Below, one piece after another: positions 17,779-26,454 of a stretch of 34,218 nucleotides of DNA; within the stretch, counting starts at the first letter, position 1, and every line of letters starts with the position of its first letter. The stretch comes from Chitinophagaceae bacterium. GTDB lineage: Bacteria; Bacteroidota; Bacteroidia; Chitinophagales; Chitinophagaceae. Position numbers and translations under genes: made by a program. The notes below the pieces were generated by a model that saw nothing but the letters and a program-made list of their open reading frames with translations, had not been told where the DNA came from and ran no database searches. The DNA lies in the NCBI GenBank assembly GCA_027486835.1, contig JAIXOJ010000140.1, forward strand, positions 1 through 34,218. Direction: 5' to 3'.

Positions 17779-17971
17779 TCTATTTTTGTGTTGTTCTAAA
17801 ATGCCCTATAACTCATAAAAATCCGCAATTCAATTGCATCAATAAAACCAAAAATAGGCGCATTAATACATGTCTTGCAAGATTTCTACGTAGTGTTTAA
17901 ATTGCTTTAGTGTTTAGGAATTGTCGTAACCCCTAGGTTTGAAACCAATACAAAATTTCTCCAATCACTAC

Positions 17972-18351
17972 CGAGATACTTCTATCCCCAAGCGAGGTAC
18001 TTCCAATCCCCAAGTGAGAAATTTTTATCCCCAAGCGAGATACTTCTAATCCCCAACCGAGATATTCTAATCGCCAACCGAGATATTCTAATCCTCAATC
18101 GAGATACTTCTGTTCAAAAACTAGATACTTCTAATCCTCAACTGAGATATTCTAATCGCCAACCGAGATATTCTAATCGACACCGAGATTCATCTAATCG
18201 GCATCGAGATTCATCTAATCACCACCGAGATTCATCTAATCGACACCGAGATTCATCTAATCGGCACCGAGATTCATCTAATCGGCATCGAGATTCATCT
18301 AATCGGCATCGAGATTCATCTAATCACCACCGAGATTCATCTAATCACCAC
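17972..18351. repeat. Tandem array B, 20-22-bp period (18 units)
   Basis: Eighteen units, most exactly 21 bases, each begin with CGAGAT or a close variant. The first ten are diverged (CTTCTAATCCCCAAC or ATTCTAATCGCCAAC endings). The last eight, from 18184, are near-identical, each reading CGAGATTCATCTAATC plus a variable five-base end such as GGCAT, ACCAC or GACAC. That pattern suggests recent expansion at one end. There are no spacers, so it is not a CRISPR array. It lies between the end of the SNF2 operon and the cassette-like genes. Confidence 0.92.
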
Positions 18352-18451
18352 CCCCATTGTTCGTAGTATCCCACTAAACGTAGGTTTCCAGACTACACTT
18401 GAGTACTGGAGAGTCTCCCGATTTGAATTTTTATAGAAGTACCCCCGCGCA

Positions 18452-20254
18452 CTACCCCGATACCAAATACCCTAACTCCTTTAATCGATTTTTAAATTGA
18501 GGTAAATCAAACTCAGCTACCATCACATGGTATTGTTCGGCTTTTAAAATCAGGGTCTTTAATACAGGGTCTCTCGCAATCAGGTGCTGCAACTCGGGAT
18601 TATCGGTAGGTAGTTTAAATACCGCCCACTGGGTGTCTTGCTTAAAAATGGTGGACTGGCTGATGAGTGATGCAAAAAAGGCTTCCCAAACAGGGGGCAA
18701 GGGCTGCTGCACCATTCTTTTAAACTGGCTAATTTTTACCCCCACATCTGCTGTAGTGTTGCAATCTGCTAGGAAGTTGCCAGGGGTTACTTTATACCTA
18801 GATAGTCCAAGCTTGGTGGAAAACTTGGCAAGTAAACGGTCGAAAAAGAGGAGGTTGCCCTTGGCTATTATTAGTAGGGAATCGCTGCCTAGGGTAATGG
18901 ATCCTTCTTGGGCATAATCCAGCGATGCGAAGGTGTCGTTCATCCCCAGAACATACGCCCCCAACTGCGTCAATTTCACATAAGCGAGCCCATCATAGGG
19001 GGTAACTTCGCCCAACTCTTTTGCCATCAACTCGCTAGAGTGGGGCATTCGGTAGGCAATATCCACTAAGCCAAAAGCCGCAAAAAGAAAAAAAGAGCCT
19101 TTCACAAATGGCACGGTTAACGGTTGTTCATTCGTTACGGGCATCCAGTATTTGCGTGTTGGCTTCTTGGCGCGGCTAGGTACTTCCAAATACAGTTTGT
19201 TGAACAACCAATATTCTGCCATAGGCACAAACTTTAGTTGCTTAAATTCTATGTAGCCCAGCAGATTCTCTAAGCTAATCCATTCGTTCACAGGCATTTG
19301 CCTTACTAGCGAGAGCATGGCTATTTCTGCTTTTTCTTTTTTATCGGCAGTAGGTTCGCTTTGGTTCCATCCTTTTAAATAACTCCAAATGATGGGTGCG
19401 GTTACCATTTGGGTATAGGCTTTTGTAAAAAATGCTTTCAGTAATTCCGCACCATCGGGCTGTGTTTTATAAACAAAACCAAGTACCCCCGCCATCATTT
19501 TGGTTCTAATCTTGGAATACCACTCGTCATCGTGATTAAAAAACTCATCTAGTGCGTTTGCTTTTTGCATTCGTCCAATGGCACTATCTAGGGGGCGACC
19601 ATTGCTAGCAAATTTGATGTGGTCGGCCACACGATAGGCTACCAAAGAGGGCAGTTCCAATTCCATAAACTGCGACACCGCAAAAAGCTGATAAGGGGGA
19701 TTGGTAGGTGCTGCCTCAATGGGTACTAGGTTAAAATGCTTGGGCTTTTCATAAAAAGGAACAAGCAAGTCTTTTATGGCGGGATGGATACTTAGGAACA
19801 GGTCGTAACTAGTGCCGTTAATGGAATTGCCCACCATTGTTGCCTCTATTTTAAACAATAAAAAAGGGTGCAACACCGTTGGAGGGCTGTATCGGAAAGT
19901 GACAATTCGTTGTTCTATCACAGGGCTGCCAATACGGTTTTGTAGTTCTGAATCACTCAGTTTTTCTAACCACATCAGCAGTTCAATGGACTTTGCCAAC
20001 CAACTGGGCAAACTGTTTACAAAGGCTTTGTAGATAATGGCATTGGAAAACACCGAAAAAGCAATCATGAGCATTTCGGTATTAGTGGGGGTTGGTTTAT
20101 GGTGAAGGATATGGTTTATTTTATCCGTTTCAATACCCTCAAAAGTTTGGGTATTGCTCAGGTAAAACGCTTTAGCCAAAGCAAAAAGCCCCTTTTCTAA
20201 ATCGGCTTTAGTGTATAATTCATCTAGCGATAAGAGCGTATCTAAACTAAGCAT
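18452..20254 (-). CDS. Unrecognised ~600-residue protein, second paralogue in the SNF2 operon
   Basis: This is a 600-residue soluble protein with no signal peptide. It is a diverged paralogue of the gene just upstream (20291-22099). Shared landmarks are PSWLAKSIELLMWL.KLSD with WLPKQ…LIWLDGMTD near 85-115, TPYDGLAYVKLTQLGAYVLG near 415-437, and the C-terminal tail LIARDPVLKTLIL…LKELGYLV. The LT.LGAYVLG stretch looks like a winged-helix element. The tail resembles the end of the Helicase_C_3/XPB-N-like domain found in some bacterial helicase-associated proteins. It is the last gene of the three-gene operon, 36 bases after its paralogue. Function is unknown, but the context suggests work with the SNF2 ATPase on DNA. 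Confidence 0.85.
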   Translation of the reverse strand: MLSLDTLLSLDELYTKADLEKGLFALAKAFYLSNTQTFEGIETDKINHILHHKPTPTNTEMLMIAFSVFSNAIIYKAFVNSLPSWLAKSIELLMWLEKLSDSELQNRIGSPVIEQRIVTFRYSPPTVLHPFLLFKIEATMVGNSINGTSYDLFLSIHPAIKDLLVPFYEKPKHFNLVPIEAAPTNPPYQLFAVSQFMELELPSLVAYRVADHIKFASNGRPLDSAIGRMQKANALDEFFNHDDEWYSKIRTKMMAGVLGFVYKTQPDGAELLKAFFTKAYTQMVTAPIIWSYLKGWNQSEPTADKKEKAEIAMLSLVRQMPVNEWISLENLLGYIEFKQLKFVPMAEYWLFNKLYLEVPSRAKKPTRKYWMPVTNEQPLTVPFVKGSFFLFAAFGLVDIAYRMPHSSELMAKELGEVTPYDGLAYVKLTQLGAYVLGMNDTFASLDYAQEGSITLGSDSLLIIAKGNLLFFDRLLAKFSTKLGLSRYKVTPGNFLADCNTTADVGVKISQFKRMVQQPLPPVWEAFFASLISQSTIFKQDTQWAVFKLPTDNPELQHLIARDPVLKTLILKAEQYHVMVAEFDLPQFKNRLKELGYLVSG

Positions 20255-20290
20255 ATCAATGCAATTTATTAATGAGTGATTGCAGCATTT

Positions 20291-22099
20291 TTATTCTATT
20301 AAATAGCCCAATTCTCTCATTCTTGTGGTAAATTTTAATTGGTTATCTGATAGCACCACCAAATTAAATCCCTCCGCTTTATGGACTAACTGTTTTAGTT
20401 GGGCATCTTTAGCCACCAGTTGATGAAGGGCATTGTTGGTGGCTTCAAGGGAAAATACCACGTATTTACTATTCCGTTTAACCATTTTGGTATTGGCCAA
20501 CATTTGTTTGAAATAAGCACTCCAATTGGGCGGTAAGTCCACGCCTACTTTCTGTTTAAACAGTTTTATTTTCTGCTCAATATCCTTGCTGCTTTGGCAA
20601 GATTTTAGAAAAACAGCATCGGAAAACTGATAGCGGGTTGGGCTAATACGGATGCAGAACAAACTCAACAATTTATCTAACGATTCGGCACCTTTCTTTA
20701 CCACAATTTGTAATTCGTCTTTTGATAGCACCAAGGAGTAGGCCTCTTCGATGCCAGCTGGTGTTTGATAAGTTTTAGTGATTCCTAACACATAAGCACC
20801 CAATGGCGTAAGTTTAAAATGAGACAACCCATCATAAGGCGAATAGTAACTACCCCCAAGATCGCTGGTATCTACATTGCCATAAGCCACTTCCATCAAG
20901 CCTAAGGAGGCATATAAAAATACAGAACCGCGCAAAAGGGCTTGCCATACATAGTAGTGTGCCGTAAACACATTTACTTGTTTGGGATTATCGTAATAAT
21001 AGGCATCTAGGTTGGGATGTTGTATTTTACCTTGGTCTGAAATTTCCTCGTATAACGGAATCTTCAAGTCTCGATAGGCAAAGTAGTCAAATAGATTGTC
21101 AACACTAATCCATCCGTCTTTAGGTAAGGTTCTAAAGACGGCAAATAACTGTTGAAACCCAGATTTATTCCACCTTACCTTTTGTACCCCACCTAAATAA
21201 TGGAGCATAAAAGAAGCAGATTGAGGTACTACATCACTCTTTTGCAAGAAATTTTGGAGAAAAGTGGGTATATCGGCATCAATAAAAGAAGCATCTAAGT
21301 ATTTAAAACATCCCACTAGCAGATCTAAACGCAAGCGATGCAGAGGGGCATTGGGATTGGGATAAAACTCATTTATGCTAATTGATTTCGCCAATTTGGT
21401 AAAGGAGCTTTCAATCGGCATACCCTTACTACTGTATTTTAAATTGCCCGACAACACATAATTACTTATCTGCGAAAGCTCGGTGAATAGTTGATTCGTT
21501 GCATCAAAATAGTACAATGCCCTTGGCTTTTCGGCTTGTGCTACCCAGTGGTAAAAGGGGGGATGAGGTACAAATGTTTTTACCTTTTCTTTTAACTCTG
21601 GTAATAGAGAGATGCGTATGCAAGAGGTTGTTTTGGAATGTCTAAGATCGTGGATTCTTTGTACGTTAAAGATTCTATATTCTGCTAGCAATGCCCATCC
21701 TCCGCTTCCATACCGACTACTATGCGAATCGTAGTAAGAAATGTATTTGCCAATTTTATTGTACACCTGCAAATCGGTCATGCCGTCTAACCATATAAGC
21801 TCTTGCAAAATGGTATTTACTTGCTTGGGTAACCAATTGCAAAATGCTTCAAATAGGTACTTATTAAAATACACACTGAAATTCAACACCAGCAACTCCG
21901 TTTTTAGGAAAGGAGTTTTTTTTTGCATCATTACCGCCATCTCAGTCAAACTCACCCCATAATCAATGGGGGAGTCTTTTTTGTATTTAGCAAAATGGCG
22001 AAAAAATTGCAGATAGATAGGGAAACCATCTTGCGTAAGCATATCAATGGTGTACTTATACTTAACGTTAATGAATTCTATTTCGGGAGGTACTTTCAT
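20291..22099 (-). CDS. Unrecognised ~600-residue protein, first paralogue in the SNF2 operon
   Basis: This 602-residue soluble protein lies 44 bases after the SNF2 ATPase gene. It matches the downstream 600-residue protein across its length: SPYDGLSHFKLTPLGAYVLG sits at the same position (about 415-438) and the tail LVAKDAQLKQLVHKAEGF…MRELGYLIE aligns end to end. The LTPLGAYVLG element is typical of winged-helix parts of helicase-associated proteins. I cannot name the family. The two proteins are too diverged for a very recent duplication, so each may have its own role, for example as two subunits of one complex with the ATPase. No catalytic motif was seen. Confidence 0.85.
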   Translation of the reverse strand: MKVPPEIEFINVKYKYTIDMLTQDGFPIYLQFFRHFAKYKKDSPIDYGVSLTEMAVMMQKKTPFLKTELLVLNFSVYFNKYLFEAFCNWLPKQVNTILQELIWLDGMTDLQVYNKIGKYISYYDSHSSRYGSGGWALLAEYRIFNVQRIHDLRHSKTTSCIRISLLPELKEKVKTFVPHPPFYHWVAQAEKPRALYYFDATNQLFTELSQISNYVLSGNLKYSSKGMPIESSFTKLAKSISINEFYPNPNAPLHRLRLDLLVGCFKYLDASFIDADIPTFLQNFLQKSDVVPQSASFMLHYLGGVQKVRWNKSGFQQLFAVFRTLPKDGWISVDNLFDYFAYRDLKIPLYEEISDQGKIQHPNLDAYYYDNPKQVNVFTAHYYVWQALLRGSVFLYASLGLMEVAYGNVDTSDLGGSYYSPYDGLSHFKLTPLGAYVLGITKTYQTPAGIEEAYSLVLSKDELQIVVKKGAESLDKLLSLFCIRISPTRYQFSDAVFLKSCQSSKDIEQKIKLFKQKVGVDLPPNWSAYFKQMLANTKMVKRNSKYVVFSLEATNNALHQLVAKDAQLKQLVHKAEGFNLVVLSDNQLKFTTRMRELGYLIE

Positions 22100-22143
22100 A
22101 CAAAAGCGTAATTTATTGAGAGAGGGATAGCGATTGTTCAGAA

Positions 22144-24942
22144 CTATTTACCAAGCATAAACTGAATATCATCTTCGCTAATGGCCTTGAGCGAAGCACT
22201 GTCGGTGGAAATAATACTGTTGAAAATGGCCGCCTTTTGTTCTTGTAGCATCAATATTTTTTCCTCAATGGTATCTTGGGTAATGAGTTTATAAGTTAGC
22301 ACTGTTTTGTCTTGCCCTAGGCGGTGGCTGCGATCTATGGCTTGGTTTTCGGCTGCTTTGTTCCACCAAGGGTCAAAAATAAATACCATGTCGGCGGCAG
22401 TTAGATTCAAGCCAGTACCCCCTGTTTTCAACGTGAGTAAGAATACTCGGCAATTGGTATCTGTTTGAAAACGATCCACCAATTGTTGACGGTTCTTGGT
22501 TACCCCGCTCATGCTTACATACTCTACCCCTTGTTCGTCTAGCTTTTCGCCAATTAATTCTAGTGCACCAATAAAATTGACAAATACCAGCACTTTGTGC
22601 TTATTGGCCAATGCATCCATCAACTGTTCCATCAGCAATTCAACCTTGGGGGAAGCAATCGCACCATTACTTAGCACCTCGGGGGTAGAGGCCAATTGCC
22701 GCAATTCGCTAAGAGCCTGAAACACAAAAAACTGCGAACTCTGGATTCCCCTAATGGCAATTTGCTGTTGAATGGCTTCTTGATAGTACTGTCTGCGCTG
22801 TTCATACAGTTTCTTTTGCGCATCGCTCATTTCCACATACAACACCTGTTCTATCTTGTCGGGCAGCTCGGTCAACACTTCTTTTTTTAACCTCCTAAGG
22901 ATAAAAGGGTATATTTTTTTCCTTAGGTCATCAATAATTAATTGGTCGTTGTTGCGCTGTATGGGGGTAAGGTAGTTTTGGGTAAAATGTTCTAAACTGC
23001 CAAACATGGAGGGGTTCAAGAAACGGAATAGTGCATACAGTTCGCCCAAATTATTTTCTATTGGCGTGCCACTCAATGCCAATCGGTGTTGTCCTTGCAG
23101 CAGCATCACGGCCTTACTGGTTTGTGCCGCCACGTTTTTAATGTTTTGCGATTCATCGAGAATCACATAATAAAACTGTTTTTCCTGCAAGCTTTCCGCA
23201 TCGTTGCGCACCATAGCATAAGTGGTTAATATCACGTTATACTCCATTGCCTCCTCTAGGTTGCGAGAGGGTGCATAATAGATATAATAAGAGAGTTGTG
23301 GTGCAAATTTTTTCAGCTCCTTTTCCCAGTTATAGAGCAAGCTTTTGGGCATTACAATCAACGTGGGCAATGATTCCTTTGGATAAATGGAGGCCAGCAA
23401 AGCGATGGTTTGCAAAGTTTTTCCTAAGCCCATATCATCAGCCAAGCAACCCCCAAGCGACACGCTGTGTAAATATTGCAACCAACGATAGCCTTGTTCT
23501 TGATAGGGCCGCAGGGTAGCATTAATGGTATTAGGCAGTGGTATATTGGCTTGGTGTATGTTATTGAATCCTTCGAAAATAGACCTTGATTTCTCAAAAT
23601 TAGCAGCTGCTACTTTTTCATCTATCAATTCCTCAATCAATGGTAAATCAAAGAAAGAGAAGTGTACGTTGTTTTTCTGTTTGGTAAACAATCGCTGTAG
23701 CTTTTGCATATAGCTTTCGTTTACAATGGCGTGCGTGCCATCACTTAGCAAAATGTACTTGTTCTTGCGATATTGTTGCAGCGCATCAAAAAGAGAAAAC
23801 TGTTCGTTGTTAAAATGCAGGCTAGCCTCCCCTTCAAGAAAGTCAATGCCGTGGCTAAGCCTCAATTCCAGCCGAGGTTTTATAGCCGATATTTTATAAC
23901 TTTTGAGTTGTTCCGCCCCCATTATTTGGTAGGTTTTGAGTAAGTCGGGTAAGTCGTTATAGATAAACTCCGCGGCTATTTCTCTAGGAATGATAAACAA
24001 ATCGTTCTCCAGTATATAGGTTAAGCCCTCTTTCTTTTCTTTTTTGCCCAAATGTTTTTGCAATCTTTTTTCAATGGCTTCTATATCTGATTCAGCACTG
24101 TTTTGTTCTATTTGTTTCACTTCAATTACCCGCTCCAAGTCATTAATGCCCGCAAAAGCAGACAATTCATAGTCGTTTAGCAAACCAGCATTAATGCCTG
24201 GCAACTGCTGAGACACCCGCATATACAACGCATCGTCCACATCAATTTTTTCAAACAGCAGCACAGGCGAAGTTTGAATGGCTTCGGGGGTAATGGAAAC
24301 CGTATAGTCTTCATATGCCAATTCTATATTGACAGTAAAAGAGAAAAAGATGGATAAAAATTTGGGCAAATCATCTCTATTAACCGTGGTATTGAAAAAG
24401 GGCAATGCCTTAAAATTGGCACCAACAGGGGCAGTTTCTGCCACAAGATTGTTAGCGAAAACATACCGTTCGTTCAGAAATAAAAAATGCTCGATTACTT
24501 GATTATCCGCCCAAAGCACCAATTTAGAAGCAAGCGTATGCGCTTCTTCATCTAGGGATGTTAATTGCAAACGCAAGATGGCTTTTTCTTGGAAAGCCGA
24601 AACCGTTTCGCCCTCTTCCGTTTGCAGTAATTGACTTTTCAGTAATGGTTCAATAAGGATTTCGTGTTTATGCAGATAGATTTCATTCGATGGATTTTCC
24701 CAATCAATTACAAAATCGGCCTTTGCCTTAATGGCTTGAATAGATTTTACCACCGTTCGTACGGCACCGCTATAATGTTGATAGTCCACATCCACCTCTG
24801 CTCCATTTTTATCCTGAATCTGCACAAATGCACCTGCATCATCAAACAATAATTTAAAGGTGATGGGGATATGTTTCCCGCTTCCAGTTGCTACACCTTG
24901 TTTTTCCTTCTTAAAAATTTCAAATATCGATTTGCCCGCCAT
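22144..24942 (-). CDS. SNF2-family DNA-dependent ATPase/helicase-like protein
   Basis: This 932-residue protein has a ~470-residue N-terminal region of bacterial SNF2-associated type (KYILLSDGTHAIVNESYMQKL near its end) and a C-terminal SNF2 ATPase. Motifs appear in order: the Q-region LRPYQEQGYRWLQYL, motif I DMGLGKT (Lys about 508), motif II DESQ (about 596-599) in place of DEAH, motif III LSGTPIENN, motif V GGTGLNLTAAD and motif VI QAIDRSHRLGQ. SNF2 proteins translocate on DNA and remodel protein-DNA contacts; they do not usually unwind. No SWIM zinc finger is seen at the N-terminus. It is the first gene of a compact operon with two paralogous ~600-residue proteins, which is the main clue to its partners. 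Confidence 0.95.
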   Translation of the reverse strand: MAGKSIFEIFKKEKQGVATGSGKHIPITFKLLFDDAGAFVQIQDKNGAEVDVDYQHYSGAVRTVVKSIQAIKAKADFVIDWENPSNEIYLHKHEILIEPLLKSQLLQTEEGETVSAFQEKAILRLQLTSLDEEAHTLASKLVLWADNQVIEHFLFLNERYVFANNLVAETAPVGANFKALPFFNTTVNRDDLPKFLSIFFSFTVNIELAYEDYTVSITPEAIQTSPVLLFEKIDVDDALYMRVSQQLPGINAGLLNDYELSAFAGINDLERVIEVKQIEQNSAESDIEAIEKRLQKHLGKKEKKEGLTYILENDLFIIPREIAAEFIYNDLPDLLKTYQIMGAEQLKSYKISAIKPRLELRLSHGIDFLEGEASLHFNNEQFSLFDALQQYRKNKYILLSDGTHAIVNESYMQKLQRLFTKQKNNVHFSFFDLPLIEELIDEKVAAANFEKSRSIFEGFNNIHQANIPLPNTINATLRPYQEQGYRWLQYLHSVSLGGCLADDMGLGKTLQTIALLASIYPKESLPTLIVMPKSLLYNWEKELKKFAPQLSYYIYYAPSRNLEEAMEYNVILTTYAMVRNDAESLQEKQFYYVILDESQNIKNVAAQTSKAVMLLQGQHRLALSGTPIENNLGELYALFRFLNPSMFGSLEHFTQNYLTPIQRNNDQLIIDDLRKKIYPFILRRLKKEVLTELPDKIEQVLYVEMSDAQKKLYEQRRQYYQEAIQQQIAIRGIQSSQFFVFQALSELRQLASTPEVLSNGAIASPKVELLMEQLMDALANKHKVLVFVNFIGALELIGEKLDEQGVEYVSMSGVTKNRQQLVDRFQTDTNCRVFLLTLKTGGTGLNLTAADMVFIFDPWWNKAAENQAIDRSHRLGQDKTVLTYKLITQDTIEEKILMLQEQKAAIFNSIISTDSASLKAISEDDIQFMLGK

Positions 24943-24984
24943 ATTGTTATTTATTTCTCCTTAGCGGAATACCGCCAACGCATA

Positions 24985-24992
24985 CAAACATA
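24985..24992 (-). promoter_or_regulatory. Possible -7 promoter element of the SNF2 operon
   Basis: On the minus strand this reads TATGTTTG, an exact TAnnTTTG match about 43 bases before the SNF2 start codon. No good -33 TTG is seen at the right distance upstream, so this is a half-site call. Confidence 0.35.
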
Positions 24993-25042
24993 ATCAACTG
25001 CTTGAATGCTTGCGCTTTTTTAATTCCTTTCAGGCAATAAAG

Positions 25043-25243
25043 GAAAAAAAGTGATAGCAAGTTGTCACTCTTTCAAATAGCCCAGAATCCTTTAATTATA
25101 TTGGATTACCCAACGATTCGTGCCATTGGATCGAATGCGACTAGTAATACTAATGGTAGCATACGACAAGTCTAAATCGCTATTCGTTCATTCGTGGCAA
25201 TAACCCCAGAATGGTTTATTTCTTTAGGGAATTTTTCATAAGT
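25043..25243 (+). repeat. Dispersed intergenic element, copy 3
   Basis: This copy has the same A-run plus GATAGCA start, ACGATTCGTGCCATTGG core, AAATCGCTATTCGTTCATT segment and TTCATAAGT end as copy 2. It lies between the divergent SNF2 operon and the pseudouridine synthase gene. It contains no reading frame. Confidence 0.85.
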
Positions 25244-25311
25244 GAAATGGAAAAAGATTGGGCGTATAAACACATCAACCTGATAAACCCTTCTTGCTGC
25301 TCTGCCTTGCC

Positions 25312-25343
25312 TTGGCTTAGTCATTTCCTAACCACTATTTTTG
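25312..25343 (+). promoter_or_regulatory. Likely promoter of the pseudouridine synthase gene
   Basis: A TTG (25312-25314) and TATTTTTG (25336-25343) are 21 bases apart, which fits the -33/-7 architecture known from Flavobacterium and Bacteroides. Transcription would begin near 25350, before the GTG start at 25392. The alternative TTG start at 25341 would lie inside the promoter. Confidence 0.45.
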
Positions 25344-25391
25344 ACTCCTTCCCGGGCTTGCTCATTTTTCACTGTTTCATTTAATCATCAC

Positions 25392-25982
25392 GTGCACCGA
25401 TATTATATTTTTCATAAGCCCTTTCAAGTGCTTACACAGTTCACAGCACAACCTGGCAAGCTTACTTTAGCCAATTATTGCAAAGTTGAAAAAGATGTAT
25501 ATCCGGTGGGAAGGTTAGATGAAGACAGTGAAGGTTTATTAATTCTAACGAATGACAAAGCTTTGAACCACCGTTTATTGCATCCTTCACATGCCCACAA
25601 ACGGTGTTACCTAGCCCAAGTGGATGGTGGTATTACTGAAGAAGCCTGTACAAAGCTGTCTAATGGTGTACTGATTACAGTAGATGGAAAACCCCACCAA
25701 ACCAAACCCTGTACTGCTACTTTACTTACGGAACCACCCATAGTGTCCCTAAGGAATCCGCCAATAAGGGTGAGAAAATCCATTCCCGCCCCTTGGATTC
25801 GCCTTGAATTGACAGAAGGAAAAAACAGACAGGTGCGAAAAATGACAGCAGCAGTTGGTTTTCCTACGTTACGACTTATCCGAATTTCTATCGGTAATAT
25901 TTCCTTAGATCTACTTCAACCAGGTGAATTACTTGCCATCGAAAAGCATGACTTGTATATCGGCTTGTTTGGTAAGCTATAG
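25392..25982 (+). CDS. rluE: 23S rRNA pseudouridine synthase, RluE-like (RsuA/RluE family)
   Basis: This enzyme isomerises a specific uridine to pseudouridine; RluE of E. coli modifies U2457 in 23S rRNA. The catalytic block YPVGRLDEDSEGLLILTND contains the essential Asp. Other family blocks follow: RNPPIRVRKSIP.PWIRLELTEGKNRQVRKMTAAVGFPTLRLIR is close to the RluE wording. The frame extends upstream to a TTG at 25341, but that start overlaps the promoter motif. The GTG at 25392 gives 196 residues and an N-terminus (VHRYYIFHKPF) matching the RluE start, which has no S4 domain. It converges with guanylate kinase across repeat array C. Confidence 0.9.
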   Translation: MHRYYIFHKPFQVLTQFTAQPGKLTLANYCKVEKDVYPVGRLDEDSEGLLILTNDKALNHRLLHPSHAHKRCYLAQVDGGITEEACTKLSNGVLITVDGKPHQTKPCTATLLTEPPIVSLRNPPIRVRKSIPAPWIRLELTEGKNRQVRKMTAAVGFPTLRLIRISIGNISLDLLQPGELLAIEKHDLYIGLFGKL

Positions 25983-26045
25983 CATATCAACAAGGGGCTG
26001 AACTTCTATTTTACCTCTTGCTTAGTGCAGTTCAAAATTTTGCAC

Positions 26046-26276
26046 AACAAGGCATCTCAAATGCACAAGAGGCCATCTCAAATGCACAACAAGCCATCTC
26101 AAATGCGCAACAAGTCATCTCAAATGCGCAACAAGCCATCTCAAATGCACAACAAGCCATCTCAAACGCACAATAGGCTATCTCAAACGCAGAACAAGCA
26201 ATCTCAAATGCACAAAAAGTCATCTCAAATGCACAACACGTCCCCGCAAAATCACAACATGTCCCTTCAAATGCGG
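26046..26276. repeat. Tandem array C, 21-bp period (11 units)
   Basis: Eleven 21-bp units begin AACAAGCCATCTCAAATG or a close variant and end in CAC or CGC; the last two are diverged, and a 24-base degenerate unit follows. All units keep exact length, so frames stay open on both strands. The plus frame 26025-26375 (GTG start) reads as heptads of the type MHNKPSQ; the minus frame 26032-26223 reads CCAFEMA heptads. Either could be translated, but the two-strand openness is what a 21-bp DNA repeat without stop triplets gives by itself. The array lies between two convergent genes. The remaining spacer 26277-26403 holds nothing recognisable. Confidence 0.92.
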
Positions 26277-26403
26277 TTTAACCTCCCCTCTCAATTTCAG
26301 AACAAATTATTGCCCCTTAAATGGTTAAATATGAATAGCCGCCGCAGGCAAAACCCTTGGATTTCAATAGTGTAAGTCACTGTTCAAATGAATTAAAATA
26401 AAT

Positions 26404-26454
26404 GGGGAGATTCCTAACACCAAATACCTAACACCTATAACTATAATCTATAAC
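26404..26454. repeat. ACCTA-rich low-complexity spacer
   Basis: This is a degenerate run of CCTAACACC, ATACCTA and CTATAACCTA-type words right after the guanylate kinase stop. Similar text occurs at about 8225-8275 (reverse sense), 8545-8600, 28845-28860 and 29106-29147, always between genes. Confidence 0.5.

Noticed and set aside
17972-18351. CRISPR array
   Set aside because: Units are directly adjacent with no unique spacers, and no cas gene is in the window. The same holds for the other three arrays.
18452-24942. DISARM defence system
   Set aside because: Only a SNF2 protein is shared; the methyltransferase and the drmA, drmB and drmC partners are absent, and the two partner proteins do not resemble them.
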